From Sphingomonas sp. PL-96 (GTDB lineage Bacteria > Pseudomonadota > Alphaproteobacteria > Sphingomonadales > Sphingomonadaceae), in NCBI RefSeq assembly GCF_020707215.1, contig NZ_JAJFET010000002.1:124001-188000 (forward strand): 64,000 nt of DNA, given 5' to 3'. Within the stretch, counting starts at the first letter, position 1. Each line of letters begins with the position of its first letter. This document shows, piece by piece, positions 40,347-48,871 of this stretch. A program made the translations under genes and the position numbers. The notes beneath the pieces are model-generated. The model ran no database searches. It saw only the letters and a program-made list of their open reading frames with translations, and was not told where the DNA came from.

Positions 40347-41930
40347 ATGGCCGACCTGAAGCGCATGAGCCTGATCCTGCTGACGAGCTGCGCCGCGATG
40401 GCGCTGGCCGGCTGTGATGGTTCCTCGAGTGTTGCCTCGCCTGGCGAAGGCACCGTGGTGATCCCGGGAACGCCGACGCCGAGCCCCACGCCGACCGCCA
40501 CGCCGACCCCGACCCCCGGTACGCCGGCCGCCAGCTGCCCCACCGGCACCACCGACGTGGGCGTGATCGGCAACTATCGCAGCTGCCGTCTGCCGTCGCA
40601 GATCACCTCGGCGCTGTCGCTGCCGAAGGTCGCCGGCGTCGCCTATGAGATGAATGGCCGCGTCGATGTCGGCGCCGACATCGGCGGCGCGGGCAATGCG
40701 CCGGGCGGCATCAGCACGACGCTCACCATTGCACCGGGCGCGATCGTCTATGCCAACAGCACCAACTCCGACAACGACTTCCTGGTGGTCAACCGCGGCT
40801 CGCGCCTGATCGCTGAAGGCACCGAGACTCAGCCGATCATCTTCACCGCCCAGGCCAACCTGACCGGCGAAGTGACCGACGAGACCCAGGGCCTGTGGGG
40901 CGGCATCATCCTGGCCGGCCGTGCGCCGATCTCCAACTGCAACGCCACCGTGACGCCCGGCACCGCCGAGTGCGAGAACGTGGTCGAGGGCACCAGCACT
41001 GCGCTGTACGGCGGCGCAACCGCCACCGACAACAGCGGCACGCTGCGTTATGTGCAGATCCGCTATTCCGGCACCGTCATCAGCCCGAACAACGAACTCC
41101 AGGGCCTGACGCTGGGCGGCACCGGTTCGGGCACGACCATCGATCACGTCCAGGTGCACAACAGCTCCGACGACGGCATCGAGATCTTCGGCGGCCGCAC
41201 CAACCTGCGCTACCTGGTGCTGACCGGCGCCGACGACGACGGCCTGGATACCGATGTGGGCTGGCAGGGCTTTGTCCAGTTCCTGCTCGCCATCCAGAAG
41301 CCGACCAACACGCAGTCGGATACCTACGCGACCGAGATCGACTCGAACGGCAACGAGGACGTGCTGCCGCGTCAGCGCTACAACCTCGCCAACTTCACCT
41401 TTGTCCACACCTCGACGGGCGTGAACGCCGCGATCCGTATCCGCGGCGGTGCCGACGCGCACTTCGCGAACGGCATTGTGGTGAGCCCGGTCGCCTGCCT
41501 CAACATCGTCGCCGGCGCTGACGCCAGCGGCAAGACGACGGTTCGTCCGGCCAACAGCGCGCTCGACGATCAGGGTCCGCCGATGTTCGACTCGGTGCTG
41601 TTCGCCTGCAACACTCCCTATGCGGAGACCACGGTGAACGGCATCACCGTCACCAGCGCCGAGCAGAAGGCCGCGTTCACGGCCGGCACCAACAACCTGG
41701 AAGCGGGTTCCGGGCTGCTGTCCAACACCTACTTCCCGGCAGGGGCCGCGCTGACGGCGACGCCGTTCGACGCATCCACGCTGAACCCGTCGGGCACCAG
41801 CTTCATGGTCAAGACCAGCTATGTCGGTGCGGTCAACGGCTCCAGCGACACCTGGTACCAGGGCTGGTCGTGCAGCTCGAACCGCGCGAGCTTCGCGAAC
41901 AGCGCCAGCTGCACCGCGCTTCCGAACTAA
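40347..41930 (+). CDS. beta-helix lipoprotein paired with a TonB-dependent receptor
   Basis: A 527-residue lipoprotein with lipobox ALAGC (Cys23) and a Pro/Thr-rich linker (TPSPTPTATPTPTPGTP) near residues 42-58. A large domain with repeating beta turns such as HVQVHNSSDDGIEIFGG and LVLTGADDDGLDTDVGWQG follows, which looks like a right-handed beta helix with calcium-like Asp clusters. Three Cys pairs are visible. It lies 71 nt before a TonB-dependent receptor in the same direction, and such lipoprotein-receptor pairs recur in sphingomonads and Caulobacter. A surface substrate-binding role, analogous to SusD, is inference. Confidence 0.75.
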   Translation: MADLKRMSLILLTSCAAMALAGCDGSSSVASPGEGTVVIPGTPTPSPTPTATPTPTPGTPAASCPTGTTDVGVIGNYRSCRLPSQITSALSLPKVAGVAYEMNGRVDVGADIGGAGNAPGGISTTLTIAPGAIVYANSTNSDNDFLVVNRGSRLIAEGTETQPIIFTAQANLTGEVTDETQGLWGGIILAGRAPISNCNATVTPGTAECENVVEGTSTALYGGATATDNSGTLRYVQIRYSGTVISPNNELQGLTLGGTGSGTTIDHVQVHNSSDDGIEIFGGRTNLRYLVLTGADDDGLDTDVGWQGFVQFLLAIQKPTNTQSDTYATEIDSNGNEDVLPRQRYNLANFTFVHTSTGVNAAIRIRGGADAHFANGIVVSPVACLNIVAGADASGKTTVRPANSALDDQGPPMFDSVLFACNTPYAETTVNGITVTSAEQKAAFTAGTNNLEAGSGLLSNTYFPAGAALTATPFDASTLNPSGTSFMVKTSYVGAVNGSSDTWYQGWSCSSNRASFANSASCTALPN

Positions 41931-42001
41931 GGCGTGGGGGCGGGGGCCGCCTGACGCGTCCCCCGCCTGCGCATCCTTCCGACCAGATCGCCGGGGCAGC
42001 C

Positions 42002-44686
42002 ATGAAGAACACCGTTTTCCTGACCACTCTGCTCGCCTCGACAGCCTGGGCGCTGCCGGGACTTGCGCAGACCACCACCACCGCCCCGGCGACCCCGCCG
42101 GCCGGCACCACCGTGGCGCCCGACGCCGCGGGCGCGGCCGAAGAGGGGGATGTCGAGCTTTCGACGCCGGGCGCGGATGCGGGCAGCGACATCGTCGTCG
42201 TCGGCCGCAACATCCCCGATGCGGTGCGCGCGACGCCCCAGGTGGTGAACGTGCTTTCGACCGCCGACATCGCCCGCACGGGCGAAGGCGACATCGCCGG
42301 CGCGCTGCAACGCGTGACTGGCCTCTCGGTGGTCGGCAACGGCTTTGTCTATGTTCGCGGCCTCGGCGACCGCTATTCCTCCTCGCTGCTCAACGGCTCG
42401 CCCTTGCCCAGCCCCGAGCCGCTGCGCCGCGTGGTGCCGCTCGACATCTTTCCGACCAACGTCATCGCCTCTGCGCTGGTGCAGAAGAGCTATTCGGCGA
42501 ACTATCCCGGCGAGTTCGGCGGCGGCGTCATCAACCTGACGACCCGTGCGGTCCCCAAGGAAACGTTCCTCCAGATCGGCGCATCCGTCAGCGCCGACAC
42601 GGTCACCAGCAGCGAACTCGGCTATGTCTATGATGGCGGCCGCTACGACTGGACCGGTTTCGACAGCGGCGAGCGCAAGACCCCCGGCTTCATCCGCACC
42701 GCGGGTGCGCAGGGCAGCTCCGTCACCTCCGAGCAGCTGGCCGAGATGTCCAACGCGCCGACGACGCTGTTGCAGGAAAACGCGCATCTTCCGGCCAACT
42801 ACTCCGGCGAGCTGAGCTTCGGCACCTCCACCGACCTGGGTGGCACCCAGCTCGGTGTGATCGCCGCGGCAGGGTTCAGCAACACCTGGCGGACCCGCGA
42901 CACCATCCAGCAGGTGACCGACAGCCCCGACGCGATCCTGCTTCGCGACTTCCACACCGTGCTGACCGACAATCGCGCGATCGCCAACGGCTTGCTCGGC
43001 TTCGGTGCCGAGTTCGGGGAGAACCGCATCCGCTTCACCAACCTTTATGTGCACGACACGTTGAAGCAGGCGCGGCTGTCGCGCGGTTCGACCGCGAACA
43101 TCGGCACGCTGGAAGGCGGCATCGACCCCTTCATCACCCAGAACACGAGCTGGTTCGAGCGCCAGCTGATCGACAGCCAGCTGGTCGGCGAGTTCAAGCT
43201 GGGCGACCTCTCGCTGGACCTGCGCGGCGCCTATGCCAACACCCAGCGCAACGCCCCCTATGAGCGCGCCTTCACCTACCAATATAACGAGGGGCTGGAG
43301 CGCTACACCAACGCGCTGTCGGGCCTGCAGTCGGCAAGCGTGGCGTTCAGCGAGCTCGACGAGGACCTGTGGTCTGGTCAGGCGAACCTGAGCTGGCACG
43401 TGCCGGGCGCGCGCGAGATCGTGCTGTCGGCAGGCTATGCCTATAACGACACCGACCGCGACTCGACGCGCTACACCTTCCAATATTCCGCCGCCAACAA
43501 CGCGGCGCTGGATTCGGTGCTGTCGCAGCTGCGCCCGGACTATCTGCTGTCCGACTACACGGTGCTGACCAACGGCATCTATCTGCGCAACACCTCGACC
43601 GGCCAGGGTGCGGCCGCGTACAGCGCCAGCCTTCGCGTCCACGCGGGCTATGCGCAGGCGGAAGCGGAACTCGCCGACGGGCTGCGCGCGACCCTGGGCG
43701 TGCGCTATGAGGACGCGGTCGAAGAGGTGCTGCCGTCCGGCGGCGCCGCGGGCACGCGTCTTGGCAATGATTACTGGCTGCCGGCCGCTACCATCACCTG
43801 GAACTTCGCCGAGGACATGCAGCTGCGCCTGCACGGCTCCAAGACGCTGGCACGGCCGCAGTTCCGCGAGCTGGCGCCGCAGCTGTACCAGGACTTCGAG
43901 AGCGACCGCCTGTTCTTCGGCAACGTATTCCTGAAGGACTCGCAACTCTACAACGCCGAAGCGCGCTACGAATGGTATTTCGCGCGCGACCAGCGCCTGT
44001 CGTTCGCCGGGTTCTTCAAGAAGATCGAGGACCCGATCGAGGCGGTGGCCTTCTTCCCGGCCGGTACCGACACGCTCCAGACGGGCTTTGCCAACGCGCC
44101 GTCGGCACGGCTGTTCGGTGGCGAAGTCGAGTTCCAGAAATATGTGCCGCTTGCCGGGCTGGGCGGCGACTTCTTCTCGACGCGCCGTCTCGTGCTCATC
44201 GCGAACTACACCTACACGGACTCCGAGATCAAAGCGGACGACTCGCTGATCGCCAGCCCGCTCCAGACCGGCACCGAAGCGACGCTGCGGGCTGCCAATG
44301 TGCTGTTCCAGGACGGCGCGTCGCTGACCGGCCAGTCGGACCATCTGGTGAACCTGCAGTTCGGCATCGAGGATACCGAGCGGCTGTCGCAGCTGACGGT
44401 GCTCTTCAACTATGCGAGCGATCGCGTGACCAACCGCGGGCCGGTGAGCGGCGGCGGCGGTGTGCGGCTGCCCGACCTGATCGAGCGGCCCGGCATCCGC
44501 CTGGATGTGGTCGCGCGCCAGGGCATCGATGTGCTGGGCAAGACCATCGAGCTGAAGGCGGAAGCGCGCAACCTGACCGGCACGCGCTATCGCGAGTTCC
44601 AGACGTTCGAGAATGGCGAGCGCGTCTATTTCAACAACTACAAGCTCGGCCGCATCTTCTCGCTGGGAGCCAGCATCACCTTCTGA
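42002..44686 (+). CDS. TonB-dependent receptor, partner of the beta-helix lipoprotein
   Basis: An 894-residue receptor from the ATG at 42002 with signal peptide MKNTVFLTTLLASTAWALPGLAQ. After a Thr/Ala/Pro spacer, IVVVGRNIPDAVRATPQVVNVLS begins the plug, with ALQRVTGLSVVGNGFVYVRGLGDRYSSSLLNG (the plug core) and YPGEFGGGVINL. The barrel ends in GRIFSLGASITF with the terminal Phe expected for outer-membrane insertion. It probably imports whatever the lipoprotein binds. An imperfect hairpin just past the stop may end the transcript. Confidence 0.9.
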   Translation: MKNTVFLTTLLASTAWALPGLAQTTTTAPATPPAGTTVAPDAAGAAEEGDVELSTPGADAGSDIVVVGRNIPDAVRATPQVVNVLSTADIARTGEGDIAGALQRVTGLSVVGNGFVYVRGLGDRYSSSLLNGSPLPSPEPLRRVVPLDIFPTNVIASALVQKSYSANYPGEFGGGVINLTTRAVPKETFLQIGASVSADTVTSSELGYVYDGGRYDWTGFDSGERKTPGFIRTAGAQGSSVTSEQLAEMSNAPTTLLQENAHLPANYSGELSFGTSTDLGGTQLGVIAAAGFSNTWRTRDTIQQVTDSPDAILLRDFHTVLTDNRAIANGLLGFGAEFGENRIRFTNLYVHDTLKQARLSRGSTANIGTLEGGIDPFITQNTSWFERQLIDSQLVGEFKLGDLSLDLRGAYANTQRNAPYERAFTYQYNEGLERYTNALSGLQSASVAFSELDEDLWSGQANLSWHVPGAREIVLSAGYAYNDTDRDSTRYTFQYSAANNAALDSVLSQLRPDYLLSDYTVLTNGIYLRNTSTGQGAAAYSASLRVHAGYAQAEAELADGLRATLGVRYEDAVEEVLPSGGAAGTRLGNDYWLPAATITWNFAEDMQLRLHGSKTLARPQFRELAPQLYQDFESDRLFFGNVFLKDSQLYNAEARYEWYFARDQRLSFAGFFKKIEDPIEAVAFFPAGTDTLQTGFANAPSARLFGGEVEFQKYVPLAGLGGDFFSTRRLVLIANYTYTDSEIKADDSLIASPLQTGTEATLRAANVLFQDGASLTGQSDHLVNLQFGIEDTERLSQLTVLFNYASDRVTNRGPVSGGGGVRLPDLIERPGIRLDVVARQGIDVLGKTIELKAEARNLTGTRYREFQTFENGERVYFNNYKLGRIFSLGASITF

Positions 44687-44704
44687 TGCCAGAGCGACGT
44701 GCGG

Positions 44705-44740
44705 AGCGGCAGGGGACCGGTGCGGTTCCCTGCCGCTTGA
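44705..44740 (+). terminator. possible terminator after the receptor gene
   Basis: AGCGGCAGGG-GA pairs with TTCCCTGCCGCT across a 9-nt loop. The U-tract is weak (TTGATCGTTG), so it may be only a transcript-stabilising hairpin. Confidence 0.5.
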
Positions 44741-44948
44741 TCGTTGTCGAAGGCTTCGAGACGGACGGAATTGGCGGATCGACTTATTTCCGCGACCAAT
44801 CTGTCATCTAATCTCCATGTAACCGCCCCAAGCTGGCGGAACTCCACGCGACAGGTCGGTAGAACAACCTAGAGTAAAGCAGCCGTTGCGTCCGAGTGTC
44901 ATGCTGCCAAGGTAGGGGTTTAGGCCCATGCCGCGGACGGAGAGAGCG

Positions 44949-45116
44949 ATGCAGAGGGACGACGACCTTCGATATTTCTACGGGCGCGCGCAGCTGGAGC
45001 TCAACCGCGCCCAGCGCGCGACCGATCCTGCTGCCTCGAAGGCACATTACCGGCTTGCCGATTGTTACCTGGCACAGGGCTCCGATCGGTGCCTGACGGA
45101 CCATCATGGCCGCTAA
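44949..45116 (+). CDS. small conserved-looking protein of unknown function
   Basis: A 55-residue product from the ATG at 44949, with GGAG 6 nt before the AUG. An ATG at 44928 would add seven residues. It is helical, with YFYGRAQLELNRAQRATDPAASKAHYRLADCYL, a pattern I associate with small proteins widespread in sphingomonads. It overlaps the next small gene by 11 nt, suggesting a two-gene unit. Confidence 0.6.
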   Translation: MQRDDDLRYFYGRAQLELNRAQRATDPAASKAHYRLADCYLAQGSDRCLTDHHGR

Positions 45117-45276
45117 GCCGGGACCCACTCCGGAAGAGCTGGAGCGTCGCGCCCTGGCTGCAGGCTCGCTGGCCGAGGCTCAGGCGATCGCGCAGCAGGC
45201 GGATCAGTTGCGGCGCCGCACGGGCTCCGGCGGAGAGCGCCTGCGCGGCATGTTGTCGCCGATCTTCCGCAACTGA
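45106..45276 (+). CDS. small acidic/basic helical protein, 56 residues
   Basis: The ATG at 45106 opens a frame to TGA at 45274 encoding MAAKPGPTPEELERRALAAG, then an Ala/Gln-rich helix and the basic tail RLRGMLSPIFRN. It starts inside the end of the preceding small gene and is probably translationally coupled to it. The PTPEELERRALAAGS-type N-terminus is unknown to me functionally. Confidence 0.55.
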   Translation: MAAKPGPTPEELERRALAAGSLAEAQAIAQQADQLRRRTGSGGERLRGMLSPIFRN

Positions 45277-45298
45277 CCGGCGCCGCCGGTCGATCGGC

Positions 45299-45964
45299 TC
45301 ACCAGCCCCAGGGCCGCTCGCGAAACCATTTGGTGAGCACATATTTGGTGCCCGCCCGCACCTTCATCCCATGGTGGATGGTGGACGGATTGCAGCTCCC
45401 GTCCGGCCGCTTGTTGTTCCACGCGAGCAGCTTGCCGGTCTCCGGCTGCACGATCTTGTCGATCGCCTTGAACCGGGTGGCCCCGCCTGCCTCCGGCTCG
45501 TTGAGGTAGAGCATCAGCGTCCAGGTGCGATTGCCAGCCACCGAGCAGAACTTCTGGAAATCGACGCCGCTCGGTTCGAAATAGTCGGTGTGCGCCTTGA
45601 ACTCCTGGCCCACGGCATAGCGCTGGCCCTGTAGCGGTTCGCCATGCGCCGGGTCGATCCCGCAAAAGGCGTGGAGGCGCGCCTCCACTTCGGCGACCTG
45701 CGCGTCGGCGCTGTCGAGATCGCAGGTCTCGCTGGTCCGGAAGGCGGCGTCGCCGTTCGAATCGGAAATGGTCGACGGCCGCCGGTTGGTGTCGATCCGC
45801 GCGATCATTGCCGCACAAAGCTCCGGCGGCAGGAAATCGCGCACCATGAACAGCGTGAGCTTGGGGCTGGGCACCCGTTGCACGCCCGGCTGCGAAAGGA
45901 TGCGGTCGATGACTGGTTCGGCCGGAAAGCCGGAGCCTAGCGAGGAAGTTGCCAGCGTCTGCAT
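45299..45964 (-). CDS. 2-oxoglutarate/Fe(II) oxygenase, prolyl 4-hydroxylase-like
   Basis: A 221-residue enzyme from the ATG at 45964. The double-stranded beta-helix core carries the iron triad His125 and Asp127 (KAHTDYF) and His198 (STIHHGM). Lys207 in GTKYVLTKW is the likely 2-oxoglutarate anchor, the H-x-D...H...K order of prolyl 4-hydroxylases. Its length fits bacterial P4H domains. The protein substrate is unknown. It is transcribed toward the two small genes and stands alone just before tRNA-His. Confidence 0.85.
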   Translation of the reverse strand: MQTLATSSLGSGFPAEPVIDRILSQPGVQRVPSPKLTLFMVRDFLPPELCAAMIARIDTNRRPSTISDSNGDAAFRTSETCDLDSADAQVAEVEARLHAFCGIDPAHGEPLQGQRYAVGQEFKAHTDYFEPSGVDFQKFCSVAGNRTWTLMLYLNEPEAGGATRFKAIDKIVQPETGKLLAWNNKRPDGSCNPSTIHHGMKVRAGTKYVLTKWFRERPWGW

Positions 45965-46106
45965 GGCGCGTCCCCTGCCAGAATCGGAGGTCTGGCGCCA
46001 GACGCGCACGCGCGCGAGGAGCGGGGGGGCGGGCAGAATCTGCGTCCGATGTGCGACACCAGCTTGACGAAACTCGCCTGCCGCGTCTAAGCGGCCGGTC
46101 TTCGCG

Positions 46107-46183
46107 GCGACCGTAGTTCAATTGGTCAGAGCGCCGGCTTGTGATGCCGGAAGTTGCGGGTTCAAGTCCCGTCGGTCGCCCCA
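46107..46183 (+). tRNA. trnH: tRNA-His (anticodon GTG)
   Basis: A complete cloverleaf: acceptor GCGACCG pairs with CGGTCGC, the extra G-1 (46106) faces C73, anticodon GTG is at 46141-46143, the T-arm is GCGGG-TTCAAGT-CCCGT, and CCA is encoded at 46181-46183. The G-1/C73 pair is specific to histidine tRNA. Confidence 0.95.
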
Positions 46184-46214
46184 CTCCCTTCCCTGACCCG
46201 CGGATATTCAGCCA

Positions 46215-47261
46215 GTGCAGACCGACTGGGGCTTCCCCGATTTCGACGATCACGAAGGCGTGCATCTCTTCTCGGATCGGGAAACCGGGCTTCAGGCCGT
46301 GGTTGCTGTCCACTCGACGAAGCTGGGACCGGCCGCCGGCGGGGTGCGCTTCTGGCATTACGCCGACAGCGCCGCGGCAGTGACGGATGCGCTGCGCCTG
46401 TCGCGCGGCATGAGCTACAAGAACGCGATGGCAGGCCTGCCGCTGGGCGGGGGCAAGGGCGTGGTGCTGGCCGATGCGGCGCGCACCAAGACGCCGGAGA
46501 TGCTCCAGGCATTCGGCCGCGCGGTCGAGTCGCTGGGCGGCCGCTACATCACCGCCGAGGACGTCGGCATCTCCGAAGCGGACATGACCGCGATCGCCAA
46601 GGCGACTCGCTACGTCTCGGGCCTGCCGGCCAAGGGCGAGAATGTCGGCGGCGATCCGGGTCCGTACACGGCAAAGGGTATCTACCTCGGCGTTCGCGCC
46701 GCGGCCGAGCGAGCGCTGGGCGCCAGCGACATGCAGGGCGTTCGCGTCGCCATCCAGGGCCTGGGCAGCGTCGGCGGTCGTCTGGCGCAGATGCTGGCAG
46801 CCGATGGCGCGGTGCTGACCGTCGCCGACGTCGATGCCGCCCGCGCACAGCGCTTCGCCGACCAGCATGGCGCGACGGTTGTGGCGCCCGACGTGGTCCT
46901 CACCAGCGAGGTCGACATCGTCAGCCCGAACGCGCTGGGCGCAATCCTGGATGCGGCGACGATCGACGCGCTCCGCTGCAAGGCGGTTGCCGGCGGCGCC
47001 AACAACCAGCTTGCGGCACATGCCGACGGTACGCGCCTGCACGAGCGCGGCATCCTCTATGCGCCCGACTATGTCATCAACGCCGGCGGCATCATCAACG
47101 TGGCGCTGGAGTATCTGGGGCAGGGCGACCGCGCCGAAGTCGACGCGCGCATCGGTCAGATCCCGGAGCGGCTGGTCGAAGTGTGGGACGAGGCGGACCG
47201 CACCGGCGCGTCGCATGCAGAAGTCGCAGACCGAATCGCGCAGCGCCGCATCGGCCGCTGA
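46215..47261 (+). CDS. Leu/Val/Phe-type amino acid dehydrogenase
   Basis: A 348-residue member of the Glu/Leu/Phe/Val dehydrogenase family, close to leucine dehydrogenase: it deaminates branched-chain or aromatic amino acids with NAD. Catalytic lysines are Lys69 (SYKNAMAGL) and Lys81 (PLGGGKGVV). The dinucleotide fold shows VAIQGLGSVGG near residue 180 and GGANNQLA near 260. The start is a GTG at 46215, 31 nt after tRNA-His. It fits catabolism of amino acids, with alanine dehydrogenase encoded elsewhere in the window. Confidence 0.87.
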   Translation: MQTDWGFPDFDDHEGVHLFSDRETGLQAVVAVHSTKLGPAAGGVRFWHYADSAAAVTDALRLSRGMSYKNAMAGLPLGGGKGVVLADAARTKTPEMLQAFGRAVESLGGRYITAEDVGISEADMTAIAKATRYVSGLPAKGENVGGDPGPYTAKGIYLGVRAAAERALGASDMQGVRVAIQGLGSVGGRLAQMLAADGAVLTVADVDAARAQRFADQHGATVVAPDVVLTSEVDIVSPNALGAILDAATIDALRCKAVAGGANNQLAAHADGTRLHERGILYAPDYVINAGGIINVALEYLGQGDRAEVDARIGQIPERLVEVWDEADRTGASHAEVADRIAQRRIGR

Positions 47262-47303
47262 GCGCCGCTGGAGCTTCAACGCCAAGTGCATCGAGGTGGA
47301 ACC

Positions 47304-47411
47304 GTTTGTGCTGAGTAGGGGCTGAGCTTGTCGAAGCCCCCGTATCAAAGCACGGTTGGCGGTCCTTCGATACGCCGTTTCGACTTCGCTCAACGGCTAC
47401 TCAGGACAAAC
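47304..47411. repeat. REP/BIME-like nested palindrome
   Basis: The outer arms GTTTGTGCTGAGTAG (47304-47318) and CTACTCAGGACAAAC (47397-47411) are inverted repeats with one mismatch. Inside are GGGGCTGAGC...GAAGCCCC and CGTATCAAAG facing CTTCGATACG (one mismatch). The whole stretch is an extended imperfect hairpin typical of dispersed palindromic units in sphingomonad genomes. It occupies the gap (47262-47577) between the dehydrogenase and ccmC. The rest of that gap shows nothing else clear. Confidence 0.6.
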
Positions 47412-47577
47412 CGGGACACGCAACGGCATCGCGCCTACCGCCATCCTGGCGAGCGGTGTGGGATAGGGCGATCACTGTGACACCCCCTCCAATTTGACCG
47501 CGCGCAATGTTGCAGGGCGGCTTCTCGCCGAATAAGCGCCGCATCGGGGTGACGCCCCGGGCAATTTCGCTTAACCC

Positions 47578-48315
47578 TTGTGGCTGATCGTGCCGACCCT
47601 TCACGCCTTTGCCAATCCGACGCGCTTCCTGTCGATCGCCCGTCCGCTGACGCCGGTGCTGCTGGCGCTGGGCGTGGCGTTGCTGCTGTTCGGCAGCTGG
47701 GCGGGGCTGACGCAGACGCCGCCCGACTATCTGCAGGGCGAAACGGTTCGCATCCTCTACATCCATGTCCCCACCGCCTGGCTTGGCATGGGCGGATGGA
47801 CCGGCATCGCGATCTCCAGCATCACCTATCTGGTGTGGCGGCATCCGCTGGCGGCGATCGCCGCGCGCGCGGTGGCGCTGCCGGGCGCCGTGTTCGCGGG
47901 GCTGTGCCTTGCCACCGGCTCGATCTGGGGGCGGCCGACCTGGGGCACCTGGTGGCAGTGGGACGGGCGGCTGACGTCGATGCTGCTGCTGTTCTTCGTC
48001 TACCTCGCCTATCTGGCGCTTTCGCGCGCCGATGCGGAGCGCGACGGCGACGGGCGCATTCCCGCGCTGTTCGGCATCGCCGGCACTGCGCTGCTGCCGA
48101 TCATCCGCTATTCCGTCATCTGGTGGCGTACGCTGCACCAGGGGCCGAGCATCACGTTGACCAAGTCGAGCGTCGACAATGCGATCCTGTGGCCGCTGGG
48201 CTTCACGCTTGCCGGCTTTTCGCTGCTGTTCGTCGCCATCGTGCTGATGCGGATGCGGGCCGATCTGGCGCGCATCAAGGTCGAGGCGCGGTTGCGCCGG
48301 ATGGCCGCCGCATGA
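47578..48315 (+). CDS. ccmC: haem exporter permease CcmC
   Basis: A 245-residue six-helix membrane protein that, with CcmD, hands haem to CcmE in cytochrome c maturation. The tryptophan-rich periplasmic motif is visible as WGRPTWGTWWQWDGRLTS, and flanking histidines occur at IHVPTAW and RTLHQGPS. The likely start is TTG at 47578 (GTG at 47590 is an alternative). No ccmA or ccmB is seen upstream, so those lie elsewhere. It begins the ccmC-D-E-F-G-H-I operon. Confidence 0.93.
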   Translation: MWLIVPTLHAFANPTRFLSIARPLTPVLLALGVALLLFGSWAGLTQTPPDYLQGETVRILYIHVPTAWLGMGGWTGIAISSITYLVWRHPLAAIAARAVALPGAVFAGLCLATGSIWGRPTWGTWWQWDGRLTSMLLLFFVYLAYLALSRADAERDGDGRIPALFGIAGTALLPIIRYSVIWWRTLHQGPSITLTKSSVDNAILWPLGFTLAGFSLLFVAIVLMRMRADLARIKVEARLRRMAAA

Positions 48316-48440
48316 ACCCCTGGCCCTTCGTCATCGGCGCCTATGCGCTGACGCTTGGCGGGACTGCGGCGATGGCTGCGGCCGCCTGGATCGCGATGCG
48401 ACGCGCCGAAGCCCAGGCCGAGCGCCAGAGGAAGAAGTGA
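48312..48440 (+). CDS. ccmD: haem exporter protein CcmD
   Basis: A 42-residue single-helix protein (MNPWPFVIGAYALTLGG, then MAAAAWIAMRR) with the F-IGAY start typical of CcmD. The ATG overlaps the ccmC stop (ATGA), and the stop overlaps the ccmE start (GTGA). It helps release holo-CcmE from CcmC. Confidence 0.88.
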   Translation: MNPWPFVIGAYALTLGGTAAMAAAAWIAMRRAEAQAERQRKK

Positions 48441-48871
48441 AGCCCAAGCATCAACGCCTGACTCTGGTGGGACTCGCCGTCGCCGCCGTCCTTGGCGCAA
48501 GCGCCCTCGCGCTGTCGGCGCTGCAGGGGGAGGCGGCGTTCTTCTACGCGCCCTCCGACGTGGCCAAGGCGGCACCGCCGGTCGACCGCGCCGTTCGCCT
48601 GGGCGGAATGGTCGAGGCCGGTTCGATCAAGCGGCAGCCGGACGGCGTCACCATCGCCTTCACCGTCACCGATGGCGCCGCGCAGGTGCCGGTGCGGTTC
48701 AGCGGGATCGCGCCCGATCTGTTCAAGGAGAATTCGGGCGTGGTCGCCGAAGGCCGCTTCCGGCCCGACGGCAGCTTTGTGGCGGACAATCTGCTGGCCA
48801 AGCACGACGAGCGCTACATGCCGCCCGAAGTCGCGGGCAAGATGCACAAGAGCGAGACACTGGAGCAATGA
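48437..48871 (+). CDS. ccmE: haem chaperone CcmE
   Basis: A 144-residue periplasmic haem carrier anchored by one N-terminal helix (about residues 8-28). His123 in LAKHDERYMPPEV is the residue that binds haem covalently in this family. It starts with GTG at 48437 in a GTGA overlap with ccmD and ends in an ATGA overlap with ccmF. Confidence 0.95.
   Translation: MKPKHQRLTLVGLAVAAVLGASALALSALQGEAAFFYAPSDVAKAAPPVDRAVRLGGMVEAGSIKRQPDGVTIAFTVTDGAAQVPVRFSGIAPDLFKENSGVVAEGRFRPDGSFVADNLLAKHDERYMPPEVAGKMHKSETLEQ

Noticed and set aside
47401..48138. Minus-strand frame opposite ccmC
   Set aside because: Antisense of a clear ccmC gene, with low-complexity Arg/Gln/His composition.
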